The translations under genes and the position numbers were made by a program. A stretch of 64,000 bases of DNA from Lingula anatina (Eukaryota; Brachiopoda; Lingulata; Lingulida; Lingulidae), in the NCBI RefSeq assembly GCF_001039355.2, contig NW_019775609.1, forward strand, positions 119,208-183,207, given 5' to 3'. The notes beneath the pieces are model-generated. The model was not told the origin of the DNA. It worked only from the letters and a program-made list of their open reading frames with translations, and did no database searches. Positions 19,801 to 28,860 of the stretch are shown in pieces. The stretch's first letter is position 1. Every line of letters starts with the position of its first letter.

Positions 19801-22579
19801 CTGTGATACATTTCCCTCATCAAATTTTTCCTTTTCAAATTACCTCCTCCCATAGAATGAATAACAAAAAAGCACTGCAGGCAGTCGCACAGCTCCACGG
19901 CACGCCTCACTGTCTCTGAAATCTCATCTTTGTACTTTTCTCCATACATTTTATGGCCAACTGCCCTGAATGTTATAAATAAAAATATATCATAAATTTA
20001 CTGATAATGAAAAATCATTTAACAGGACAAGGGCTTTTAGACACTATAGGATAGGTGATTGTTTGATAAATACAAGGCTGCTACATGTTTACTGTAGCAG
20101 AAATATATTCTTTTTTATTAAGTTTCAGATGCAGCATAAAGTCACATGTAACACGGTCAACTGTCCACATAAAATGTAAAACGCATCACTTCCTATTACA
20201 ATGCATTTAAGTGTGATTTATTTCCTACTATAACATAAATATAAAATTGTGCACTTTAGAAAAAACTAAAGAATTATATTTATTTCACAAAAAAAAGGAA
20301 AAAAAAAAAGCCTTAAAAACCAAATTCAGAAGTCCAAATCAAGCCAAATAACACAATCTAATGGGCAAAAACAGCAGGTCTTAATTGGTATGTTATATAC
20401 AAGGTTCTTGATACATATGGCATAGGTGCCTCTTAATTTCCCTTCGTGACTTAGACTGAAGCCTACCAGTTATTTCCAGATCCAGACACATCTGTTATCA
20501 ACTGCTTGTAATCAAATATATCCCCCAGGGGCCCCTTCAGTGATCCACTGACCACGCCCTCTTCCATGTCAATCAAAACTGCCTGGAATGCATAATTTAT
20601 GTGGTAAAACTTTATAGGCCCCATTTTTTCTATACATATCTAAACTATCTACTAGTAGTTTAATTTCATATGTTATGGAAGTGTATTCTAAAATCTCACA
20701 TTTTAACTTTTGGTTGCATTAGAATACTTACAGGTGAGTGACTAAGGTGCTTACATATATACAAATGTTCAGACTTGAACAGAAATTCATGCTTTGATAA
20801 TCCATAAGAATATAACTCTGTCATAAATCAAGAATCTTGTGCATTTGTTTAAGGGACTGTATATACATGTAATTCATGGTACATGGCAATTCACTAAAAC
20901 ACTTGATAGTAACAAAGATTGATTAACTCTATGAAAATGAAGAATTCAAGTAGATTATGTATTTGGACACTTCGCAACCTGAGGATTACTTGAATAATAT
21001 CGTGATGGGTTATCTGAAGTGTACTGTACTGGCTCTTGCTTTGAGATCCATTATCAATGAAGAATATACATGTAACTGACCCTGGCTTTGAGAGCCTTGA
21101 TCTTCCCCTTCCCACTGCCCACAGGTATGTCCAGTGGGTCATCATGGCGACCATCTACATTCCTGAAGAAGCTACTGAGAGGCTCATCATAGATTCCAGC
21201 CTGAAAATATAAGACAACAGAATAAAAGCAACAGAAAAAGATAAGCACTCACTGATTGTAATTTGCACTACTGTATCAGCTCTCTGGAGTCAACAAGTTA
21301 TATATGGTACCTCATATTAACACATCTCATAACACAACCCTGAGATGCACTGTCAGCAGAGAATGGGTGTGTAGATCAAACCTGGTAAATTGATAATAAA
21401 ACATGACACACATATGCATTTGTATAGCCCTTTATATAAACATTATGATCATCTATATATTTATTTGTTTGTGTGCTGTTAGAGTAAGAGTTGTGCTGTC
21501 ATTGATTGTACCTTGTATGTGAAGGTCTTTATCAATTAAGAATCTATCTATTCACATTATGATATTTCTACTTAATGCAGTATTCACCAACCTTGTTCAG
21601 GCTGGCATGCTCTCGCAAAGCCAAGTCCCAAAACCTGCAGCCTATCTGGTTACCACACTGGCCAACTGAAATATAGTTACTCAGTGTAGCATTAAAACTA
21701 CATGTACGTTCTTTATGTCTATATTGTCAATCATCTTCACTTTTTCCTTTCAACTGATGAATTTTTAAGTTGAACATTTTATTTTAATGCTTTTATTTAT
21801 TTATTTTTTTCATTAACTTTGGAAATTCTTGTTCATGGATCTTCATTTGTTAACCCGTTTTGTATTGTACTACATAGATGAAGGCAAATTTATTTCCACT
21901 ACTGAGCGCTATAGGTTTTTTAAGAGGACAAAAAAAGTTCAAATTAACAGATTATTTCCTGAGGCAATAATTTGGGTGAATGTCGGAGGGAGGGTACTCA
22001 GTACTGACACGATTCTTCGTGCATTTTCTCCCGGTGTGGCGTGATAGACCCGTGCCGTGACGAAACCGTTCTGAGAGTAGATTGAAAGAAATAACTTCCG
22101 GTATGACGATGTCGTCCTAAGTAGGCGCTATGTTTGCACTGAACTATGATTTTCCAAGTCATAATTCATTGGTTTTCGTCATGAGAGAGTATGTATTTGG
22201 TAATCTTATTACTACAGCATACGGGGGAATGTTGGAAGTGAGCTTTTGAACTGTTCTGTTCTGTGTGAAAAACGTGGCAGATCTAAGACTCGTAGTATAA
22301 ATGTTTTCATTCTACAATGTTCTTTCAATTCAGAGTTCAGTCATTTTCATTAAAAAGAAATTGTGTGTTCGATAATACTACAACTTTCTCTACGGGGAAA
22401 TGTTGGAAATGCATGTGCAGCTACGTACTGTAAGTCAACAGACTGCTACCCCCGCGTGAATAATCCGTCAGAACGGTTTATTCACGACGACGGTTTCTTC
22501 ACGTGACACCGGCTTACTGTTTTTTACACTAATGGAGGTAACCACGTCATTTACCTTGAACAACGATCGACTGCGTCAT
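8257..22579 (-). CDS. TUBE1: Tubulin epsilon chain, complete, 12 exons
   Basis: Epsilon-tubulin, a centriolar tubulin needed for triplet microtubules and stable centrioles. Coding exons in transcript order: 22579-22555, 21665-21592, 21200-21081, 20582-20467, 19965-19844, 15937-15871, 11402-11282, 10813-10614, 10200-10060, 9393-9253, 8881-8707, 8412-8257. All junctions are GT-AG and keep the frame. The sum is 1458 nt (485 residues), close to the roughly 475 of the human protein. The N-terminus reads MTQSIVVQVGQCGNQIG; the tubulin GTP signature GGGTGSG is at residues 151-157, split by the exon 5/6 junction; the C-terminal exons contain WNQEGWKTGLCSVPPVG. Two plus-strand genes lie inside introns 5 and 6. 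It is divergent from DNAJC27 across a shared promoter. A second copy of exons 1-5 lies at 24116-26059. Confidence 0.95.
8638..8682. repeat. (AAAT)n microsatellite in last TUBE1 intron
   Basis: Uninterrupted AAAT tetranucleotide run. The AT-rich intron around it has no gene. Confidence 0.9.
9133..9203. repeat. Minisatellite, TCTCTTCACATT units
   Basis: Five or six slightly variable 12-16 bp units built on CTCTTCACATTT in a TUBE1 intron. Confidence 0.75.
9682..9871. mobile_element. MITE, family B, first of a side-by-side pair
   Basis: Starts AGAGCACATTCAGAACAG and ends CTGTTCTGAATGTGCTCT. Subterminal GATCCGCAGATCAAATATGG is mirrored by CCATATTGGATCTACAGATC. It sits in the TUBE1 intron between the exons at 9253-9393 and 10060-10200. 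Confidence 0.75.
9873..10050. mobile_element. MITE, family B, second of the pair
   Basis: Begins one or two bases after the previous element and has the same ends (GTATTCAGAACAG and CTGTTCTAAATACGCTCTA) but a diverged interior, so it is a separate insertion or an old tandem duplicate. Its right end lies only about 10 bp from a TUBE1 exon boundary. Confidence 0.7.
12008..12070. repeat. Regulatory module copy 1 with GTTTACCTG/CAGGTAAAC inverted repeat
   Basis: TTGCAATCAG, then CCAGTTTACCTG, then CAGGTAAACAAAGGATGTCA. Arms GTTTACCTG (12027-12035) and CAGGTAAAC (12049-12057) are exact reverse complements 13 bp apart. GTAAACA is a forkhead core and CAGGTA a ZEB/Snail-type E-box half. Confidence 0.55.
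12158..12207. repeat. Regulatory module copy 2, nearly closed palindrome
   Basis: Repeats the order of module 1 (TTGCAATCAG, CCAGTTTACCTG, CAGGTAAACAAAAGGTGTCA). The same 9-bp arms are now only 2 bp apart, at 12176-12195. The two modules are 150 bp apart, and both are followed by a TGTCA core. Confidence 0.6.
12368..12376 (+). promoter_or_regulatory. TATA box of the double-TALE gene
   Basis: TATAAAAAG about 215 bp upstream of the ATG at 12582. Transcription would be expected to start around 12398-12405, giving a 5' UTR of about 180 nt. It is the only good TATA element in the TGACA-rich region. Confidence 0.55.
12582..14529 (+). CDS. Protein with two divergent TALE-class homeodomains
   Basis: Two coding exons, 12582-12647 and 13111-14529, joined in frame by a GTATGT donor and a TTACAG acceptor; 494 residues. 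Two homeodomains sit near the C-terminus, about residues 325-387 and 428-490. In each, the first helix and the WF motif are spaced three residues wider than in typical homeodomains, which defines the TALE class. The first keeps the DNA-contacting asparagine (WFRNQR, Asn377); the second has alanine there (WFRAQR, Ala480), so it may bind DNA weakly or otherwise. The loop tripeptide reads LCP in the first and LYP in the second. Residues 90-200 are helical and charged with no family I recognise. There is no MEIS or PBC domain. The gene lies inside TUBE1 intron 6 on the opposite strand. Spiralian-specific TALE genes are known; membership is an inference. Confidence 0.85.
15460..15700. mobile_element. 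Partial hAT-type MITE
   Basis: Begins CAGGGGTGGATCCAGAG, the end sequence of the family seen at 7182 and 34441. The other end is not recognisable, so the right boundary is approximate. It sits in TUBE1 intron 6, downstream of the TALE gene. Between 14530 and 15460 I see only AT-rich 3' flank. Confidence 0.4.
16002..16045. repeat. (ATT)n microsatellite
   Basis: Uninterrupted trinucleotide run in TUBE1 intron 5, followed at 16167-16188 by a C homopolymer. Confidence 0.9.
16380..16810 (+). promoter_or_regulatory. Possible promoter region of the RING-NHL gene
   Basis: This stretch contains two YY1-like elements in opposite orientation (AACATGGCCGAT near 16400 and GCCGCCATGTT near 16775) and another ATGGCGG near 16806. 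A possible first exon ends at 16664 in a GTGAGC donor, which could splice to the AG acceptor ending at 17458. That exon contains an ATG (16613) that would be out of frame with the RING frame, so it would be untranslated leader or an upstream ORF. Weak evidence. Confidence 0.3.
17478..18986 (+). CDS. RING finger / proline-rich / NHL-repeat protein (TRIM-NHL-like, no B-box)
   Basis: 502 residues in one exon, probably a ubiquitin ligase. A C3HC4 RING occupies residues 17-59 with ligands C17, C20, C32, H34, C37, C40, C56 and C59. Residues about 120-205 are proline-rich, with PPPPP runs of the kind bound by WW, SH3 or EVH1 domains. Residues about 213-485 form an NHL beta-propeller, with repeats clearest at DIVVSDSGDNKIVTF, KIHVSNTDAHNVKVFD and NIIVADSGNYRIQQFD. 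There is no B-box, coiled coil or filamin domain, so the layout is nearer to malin (NHLRC1) than to TRIM2/3/71, but with an added proline linker. The start at 17478 has a favourable A at -3, and an AG acceptor lies 20 bp upstream. The gene is nested in TUBE1 intron 5 on the opposite strand. Substrate unknown. Confidence 0.85.
   Translation: MSDHVLANQISADHLTCSICLGRYCQPKALPCLHTFCLQCLQDHITATGRSGVFECPNCRKQTIAIRGGASCFPDNHIINSLQHTVGGSTSPEPSAPPSEEVDEEDNVGSPVRTPPGSADVPVIQWPPPPPRPPQAPVPSVPSPTHSSNHPTSTPTPPPPPPPPRPAHPPLAPTTPRPANSPHTPTNTTPQRAPPTPPAVPQRTTSPGSQGRLCTGYRLLRPTGVTILNTGDIVVSDSGDNKIVTFAHGGQYRSHFQCDCEVKDIATMPDDTLIVAVNKAGSAIARVYSHDGRVLKDFGNQYYYEEPHGITVSHQTDQFIVTNVVRSCIYLFNMAGKLAQQFGSKGHSTTGFSPYYCAINGKGNKIHVSNTDAHNVKVFDTLGNLKHMFGEEGNKPGQLKSPQGICLDNRDNIIVADSGNYRIQQFDHQGKFKKVLIRDTRQQDGGLNGKPCGLALSPRLNILAVTMQGPSQGGVILYPYRGNSGKVNPVTGSPQSGACNVS
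19372..19402. repeat. Poly-T tract next to the left edge of the duplicated block
   Basis: T-rich run just before 19450, where the sequence that reappears after the N at 23726 begins. It is a plausible assembly break point. Confidence 0.7.
20669..20976. other. 308-bp insertion/deletion between block copies
   Basis: Copy 1 reads AATTTCA, 308 extra bases, then ACCTGAGG. Copy 2 reads AATTTCAACCTGAGG directly. The ends share GAAGTGT in inverted orientation and a CA dinucleotide is repeated at both edges, which hints at a small transposon but is not conclusive. It lies in TUBE1 intron 3. Confidence 0.6.
22035..22508. mobile_element. 474-bp MITE with CCGG target duplication, absent from the other copy
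   Basis: Present in block copy 1 and missing from copy 2, where the site reads TCTCCCGGCTTAC. The element starts TGTGGCGTGA and ends TCACGTGACA, and the mirrored ends extend to AAACCGTTCTGA (about 45 bp). It is flanked on both sides by CCGG (22031-22034 and 22509-22512), present once in the empty site. It lies in TUBE1 intron 1. Confidence 0.8.
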
Positions 22580-23261
22580 TTCAAAAACTTCACTGTAAAG
22601 TTTTCATCGTGCTAGATAGTTTTGATCTTTCACTGCAAAGTGAGCGCTGTAAAATTTCACATTTCCCTGCTACATAATGAAACCATTCTAACTTTGCCGG
22701 CCATGACAGTGTAGAGCACGCGTAAAATCAAAAGTTGTCCTAGGACATGTTTAGCTAATTATCTATTAATTGTCATATTTTGGATAAATATTTAAAGTAA
22801 ATAGTATATTCATGATATTATTGAAATATAGTTCTAAAATATGTTTTTCTTTATTGTAAAATATGCATTTACCATCAGTGACATATCATCGGTATACTTG
22901 CGCTACTAGCGATAAAAAGCCCTTGTCCAATGAAATCCGTCGTATCAAATCTGTAGCTAACATAAACAATCCAGAGACTTCAACTTTCTTCGTTAAGGAA
23001 AAAAGTTAGAATTTGTCGAAATCTGAGACCAGTACACGACGCTGGTCGAAAGTATCACCATGGGAACATCAATTTTTGCAGAAATGATATACCATCAGTC
23101 GAATCGATTGAAAATGTGAGGTTTTAAAACTGGTACCGCCAGCCCTTAAAAGTTCTCCGTCCACGTCCCAAGAGGATTCGCAATTAATTTGAAGTTCAGA
23201 GACACCAGTAATTTTGTTTCTTATACTCAGCTGTTTATAAACGTTACAACTTAAAACCAGT
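22580..23261. promoter_or_regulatory. Bidirectional TUBE1-DNAJC27 promoter, copy 1
   Basis: 682 bp between the divergent ATG codons of TUBE1 (22579, minus) and DNAJC27 exon 1 (23262, plus). It contains a CCAAT box (22927-22931) and an RFX-type X-box (23054-23067). No TATA box is evident near either start, as is usual for bidirectional housekeeping or ciliary promoters. Confidence 0.65.
23054..23067 (+). promoter_or_regulatory. RFX X-box, copy 1
   Basis: ATCACCATGGGAAC matches the X-box consensus GTYRCCATRGNAAC at 13 of 14 positions, with both half-sites in the correct arrangement. It lies about 195 bp upstream of the DNAJC27 ATG. Confidence 0.6.
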
Positions 23262-23342
23262 ATGGATAATAACGCAAGGAACAGAGTAAAGAAAGCTACC
23301 AGAGTCAAGATCATCAGTATGGGAAACGCAGAAACAGGAAAG
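23262..23342 (+). CDS. DNAJC27: DNAJC27 exon 1, redundant upstream copy
   Basis: Codes 27 residues ([20 protein letters not shown] then GNAETGK) and ends in a GTATTA donor. It is identical in protein sequence to exon 1 at 26742-26822, with a silent AGT/AGC difference. It is separated from the rest of the gene by the duplicated block and the N, so it is probably the other haplotype's exon 1. If the duplication were real it could serve as an alternative first exon. Confidence 0.8.
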
Positions 23343-23659
23343 GTATTACACAATTTTAAAAAATGGTTTATTTTATTGTAGTGTTAATTAAACTGTGCAG
23401 CACATCTTTACTGGTGCATTCAACGACGATCAAATGTTTTACACTGATATATCAACTTTATCTATTTTCCAATAATATGGATCGAGATTTTAAAAATATA
23501 TTTCTGCAGTGAATGTTTTTATTTATTCTGCAGTTACTATACACTAATACATGTGAGATATTTCAACATAAAAAAAAAAACGTTTTACCACATTTTTTTG
23601 CTGAAGAAAAATGATTGGATTGTTGTCAAACTAATGATTTTAAAATGATTCTAATTTTG

Positions 23660-23663
<4 letters not shown>

Positions 23664-23711
<48 letters not shown>

Positions 23712-23726
23712 AATTTTAAAATTTTN
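23664..23726. other. Homopolymer junction and single N
   Basis: A T run of about 40 bases, a short A/T tract and then one N at 23726. Sequence after the N jumps back to the start of the duplicated block. This is an assembly join, not natural sequence. Confidence 0.85.
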
Positions 23727-24115
23727 TATCAATGTTTTCATGCAAATAATTCTTCATCAATTATTACATACTATTTGTGACTAAGGTTAATTTTGAAATT
23801 AATATTGCTTATCAATATGCAACACATGCAGCAATATTTAGATAAATGCTTTTTGACAACAGAAGATAGAAAAGCTTTCTGTTCTTGAGAAAACTTGTAT
23901 TGTTTTGTGCTTAATCATCCAAAAAAGCCTTGATATCAAATTAAACGTTTTATGAATGCAACACACTATTAACCTTTCCTTGCAGAAGAAAAGATGATAT
24001 TTTAAATATTATTAAGTTGTAAAGAGAAATAAATGACATTTAAAATTTAATTGTCTGATTCTATGATAAGCACCGTGATACATTTCCCTCGTAAAATTTT
24101 TCCTTTTCAAATTAC

Positions 24116-26059
24116 CTCCTCCCATAGAATGAATAACAAAAAAGCACTGCAGGCAGTCGCACAGCTCTGCGGCACGCCTCACTGTCTCTGAAATCTCATC
24201 TTTGTACTTTTCTCCATACATTTTATGGCCAACTGCCCTGAATGTTATAAATAAAAATATATAAATTTACTGATAATGAAAAATCATTTAACAGGACAAG
24301 GGCTTTTAGACACTATAGGATAGGTGATCGTTTGATAAATACAAGGCTGCTACATGTTTACTGTAGCAGAAATATATTCTTTTTTATTAAGTTTCAGATG
24401 CAACATAAAGTCACATGTAACACGATCAACTGTCCACATAAAACGTAAAACGCATCACTTCCTTTTACAATGCATTTAAGTGTGATTTATTTCCTATTAT
24501 AACATAAATAAAAAATTGTACACTTTAGAAAAAACTAAAGAATTATATTTATTTCACAAAAAAAAAGGAAAAAAAGCCTTAAAAACCAAATTCAGAAGTC
24601 CAAATCCAGCCAAATAACACAATCTAATGGGCAAAAACAGCAGGTCTTAATTGGTATGTTATATACAAGGTTCTTGATACATATGGCATAGGTGCCTCTT
24701 AATTTCTCTTCGTGACTTAGACTGAAGCCTACCAGTTATTTCCAGATCCAGACACATCTGTTATCAACTGCTTGTAATCAAATATATCCCCCAGGGGCCC
24801 CTTCAGTGATCCACTGACCACGCCCTCTTCCATGTCAATCAAAACTGCCTGGAATGCATAATTTATGTGGTAAAACTTTATAGGCCCCATTTTTTCTATA
24901 CATATCTAAACTATCTACTAGTAGTTTAATTTCAACCTGAGGATTACTTGAATAATATCGTGATGGGTTATCTGAAGTGTACTGTACTGGCTCTTGCTTT
25001 GAGATCCATTATCAATGAAGAATATACATGTAACTGACCCTGGCTTTGAGAGCCTTGATCTTCCCCTTCCCACTGCCCACAGGTATGTCCAGTGGGTCAT
25101 CATGGCGACCATCTACATTCCTGAAGAAGCTACTGAGAGGCTCATCATAGATTCCAGCCTGAAAATATAAGACAACAGAATAAAAGCAACAGAAAAAGAT
25201 AAGCACTCACTGATTGTAATTTGCACTACTGTATCAGCTCTCTGGAGTCAACAAGTTATATATGGTACCTCATATTAACACATCTCATAACACAACCCTG
25301 AGATGCACTGTCAGCAGAGAATGGGTGTGTAGATCAAACCTGGTAAATTGATAATAAAACATGACACACATATGCATTTGTATAGCCCTTTATATAAACA
25401 TTATGATCATCTATATATTTATTTGTTTGTGTGCTGTTAGAGTTAGAGTTGTGCTGTCATTGATTGTACCTTGTATGTGAAGGTCTTTATCAATTAAGAA
25501 TCTATCTATTCACATTATGATATTTCTACTTAAAGCAGTATTCACCAACCTTGTTCAGGCTGGCATGCTCTCGCAAAGCCAAGTCCCAAAACCTGCAGCC
25601 TATCTGGTTACCACACTGGCCAACTGAAATATAGTTACTCAGTGTAGCATTAAAACTACATGTACGTTCTTTATGTCTATATTGTCAATCATCTTCACTT
25701 TTTCCTTTCAACTGATGAATTTTTAAGTTGAACATTTTATTTTAATGCTTTTATTTATTTATTTTTTTCATTAACTTTGGAAATTCTTGTTCATGGATCT
25801 TCATTTGTTAACCCGTTTTGTATTGTACTACATAGATGAAGGCAAATTTATTTCCACTACTGAGCGCTATAGGTTTTTTAAGAGGACATAAAAAGTTCAA
25901 ATTAACAGATTATTTCCTGAGGCAATAATTTGGGTGAATGTCGGAGGGAGGGTACTCAGTACTGACACGATTCTTCGTGCATTTTCTCCCGGCTTACTGT
26001 TTTTTACACTAATGGAGATAACCACGTCATTTACCTTGAACAACGATCGACTGCGTCAT
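24116..26059 (-). other. TUBE1: Second copy of TUBE1 exons 1-5
   Basis: Exons at 26059-26035, 25623-25550, 25158-25039, 24848-24733 and 24237-24116 have the same lengths, phases and splice sites as exons 1-5 of the complete gene. All frames are open. The only amino-acid difference I noticed is Val to Ala in exon 5 (RRAVELCD to RRAAELCD). There is no sequence for exon 6 onward before the junction, so as assembled it is a 3'-truncated gene. An allele placed next to its partner by the assembly explains the intact frames better than a pseudogene does. Confidence 0.85.
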
Positions 26060-26741
26060 TTCAAAAACTTCACTGTAAAGTTTTCATCGTGCTAGATAGT
26101 TTTGATCTTTCACTGCAAAGTGAGCGCTGTAAAATTTCACATTTCCCTGCTACATAATGAAACCATTCTAACTTTGCCGGCCATGACAGTGTAGAGCACG
26201 CGTAAAATCAAAAGTTGTCGTAGGATATGTTTAGCTAATTATCTATTAATTGTCATATTTTGGATACATATTCAAAATAAATAGTATATTCATGATATTA
26301 TTGAAATGTAGTTCTAAAATATGTTTTTCTTTATTGTAAATTATGCATTTACCATCAGTGACATATCATCGGTATACTTGCGCTACTAGCGATAAAAAGC
26401 TCTTGTCCAATGAAATCCGTCGTATCAAATCTGTAGCTAACATAAACAATCCAGAGACTTCAACTTTCTTCGTTGAGGAAAAAAGTTAGAATTTGTCGAA
26501 ATCTGAGACCAGTACAGGACGCTGGTCGAAAGTATCACCATGGGAACATCAATTTTTGCAGAAATGATATACCATCAGTCGAATCGATTGAAAATGTGAG
26601 GTTTTAAAACTGGTACCGCCAGCCCTTTGAAGTTCACCGTCCACGTCCCAAGAGGATTCGCAATTAGTTTGAAGTTCAGAGACACCAGTAATTTTGTTTC
26701 TTATACTCAGCTGTTTATAAACGTTACAATTTAAAACCAGT
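26060..26741. promoter_or_regulatory. Bidirectional TUBE1-DNAJC27 promoter, copy 2
   Basis: Same layout and length as copy 1, with the CCAAT box and X-box (26534-26547) unchanged despite surrounding substitutions. This is the copy adjoining the complete DNAJC27 gene. Confidence 0.65.
26534..26547 (+). promoter_or_regulatory. RFX X-box, copy 2
   Basis: Identical 14-mer to the one at 23054-23067, also about 195 bp upstream of the DNAJC27 start. Confidence 0.6.
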
Positions 26742-28772
26742 ATGGATAATAACGCAAGGAACAGAGTAAAGAAAGCTACCAGAGTCAAGATCATCAGCAT
26801 GGGAAACGCAGAAACAGGAAAGGTATTACACAATTTAAAAAATGCTTTATTTTATTGTAGTGTTAATTAAACTGTGCAGCACATCTTTACTGGTGCATTC
26901 AACAACGATCAAATGTTTTACACTGATATATCAACTTTATCTATTTTCCAATAATATGGATCGAGATTTTAAAAATATATTTCTGCAATGAATGTTTTTA
27001 TTTATTCTGCAGTTACTATACACTAATACATGTGAGATATTTCAACAAAAAAAAAAAAAAAGGCTTTACCACATTTTTTGCCGAAGAAAAATGATTGGAT
27101 TGTTGTCAAACTAATGATTTTAAAATGATTCTAATTTTGTCAATTTTTTTTTTTTTTTTTTTTTTTTACAACAAAAGTTTAAACATTTGCACTGTATGTG
27201 CTAGGAATTAATATTATCCATGAATATTATATGCTATCCTGTATAGATGAGTGTGCATTTTTCTGTTCTTTATTTGCAGAGTTGCATCATCAAGAGGTAC
27301 TGTGAAAAGAGGTTTGTTCAGAAGTACCTGGCCACGATTGGTATCGACTACGGCGTCACAAAGTGAGTTTCCCAATTAAATATTTTTGATAAGTAATATA
27401 CTGAGTATTTGTGTCAACACCAGTTCTTTGCACAGTGACAATTCAAATCAATCATTTCCTGTACTTTTTTTTCTATTATAAATTATTCATGTACATTGCA
27501 CTATTCAATAGTTGTGAACCTTGGAATGTTTAATTTATAATTATCACAATTATTCTTCTAAGCCTGCCAAGAAAAGAATTGCATGTACCAGTACAGTATT
27601 GACGTATAAGCTAGATGTTATAAAGAACAATTATACACCCTGCTAAATTTTTAAAAATTTCCTTCTTTTTTAAGTTACAGTAATGAGATATTTCACTGTT
27701 GCATGTTGACATGAATGACTACACGTGAATGGACTGAAGACAATTAATGATTCCTTCAAAACCAAACCAGCTTTAATCTGTCAAATTGATCCCTCTTTAC
27801 AATGCCTCCTACAGCGAAAATCATTTGTTGGCCAATTATTGTATCTGTAAAATCTGTGTAATGAGTGTTCCTCATGCCACCAGTCAGTTTGCTAAGAATA
27901 TTGATTCTCTGCTATGTATACAAGTTGGACATGTACCTGTAGAAATTTCCAGTAGTGATCCTGAAAGTGTTTTCAAACATTATTCAACATACTATCTTTT
28001 TGTATTTTTATATTCATCTGGTATTTTGGTGCTGAAACAGCTGTGACAACTTTAAGAAACATAAAAAAGAGATTAAGACTTCAAATTAAAAGTGCATTAA
28101 AGTAATTATGACTTCCTTGTGTTAGGTAGATTTAATAAAGCAGACCCGTGTTTTCCTTTTGGGTGATTAAATGCCCATTTTGTTGGAAACCATCACAGAA
28201 ATATGGCATAGGTCCCCTGCTTTGGTCTACACTTGAAATAATGCAATCAACTTCAATGCTGAATGTATTTTGAATGTCTACATACCCAGAAAAACATTCA
28301 AGAAGAACTGTGTGAAATGTACCATTTGAAAATGTATTGTCTTAAGTTTCCTTTTCCTGAAATCAATTTTCTGGCATGTAATTATATCTGTTTGTGACGC
28401 ATGAACATTTTATCAATTGTTTAAAGCTGCAACTTGATATCTGTGTATCTTCTGATTATAAGATTTTGATTCACTTTAGTTACTTTCTGTAAATACAGTT
28501 TGTAAGCAGCAACAAATTTTGAGTTCTGTAAATTTAGCGCTTCATGTTTTAAAATTAAGATTTTGAATTCACTATTTTTATGTACTTTTATAATTTTTGT
28601 GTTCTTAAATTTATTATACTTATTTATTTTTATTTATTCTGCTATTTAATTGATTAAAATAATATTTTTTCTATTTATAGTTTTTATTATTTATTATTAT
28701 TATTATCTGTTTATTCATTATCTTTTTTTTATTATTATTATCTATTCATATATTTTAGAAAATTAAATACAA

Positions 28773-28821
<49 letters not shown>

Positions 28822-28829
28822 TTATTTTT

Positions 28830-28860
<31 letters not shown>

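Larger units (their letters stand above)
19450..23663. repeat. Duplicated block, copy 1 (likely haplotype copy)
   Basis: This block aligns end to end with 23727-about 27145. Over the shared promoter they differ at about 2% of positions, plus two large indels (20669-20976 and 22035-22508 present only here). It contains TUBE1 exons 1-5, the intergenic promoter and DNAJC27 exon 1. A poly-T run and a single N follow it, so a false tandem duplication from joining two haplotype contigs is more likely than a real one. Confidence 0.85.
23727..27145. repeat. Duplicated block, copy 2 (likely haplotype copy)
   Basis: Second copy of 19450-23663. It lacks the two insertions of copy 1 and ends in the same T run, but here reads through into unique DNA leading to DNAJC27 exon 2. 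It is therefore the copy continuous with DNAJC27, while copy 1 is continuous with the rest of TUBE1. Confidence 0.85.
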
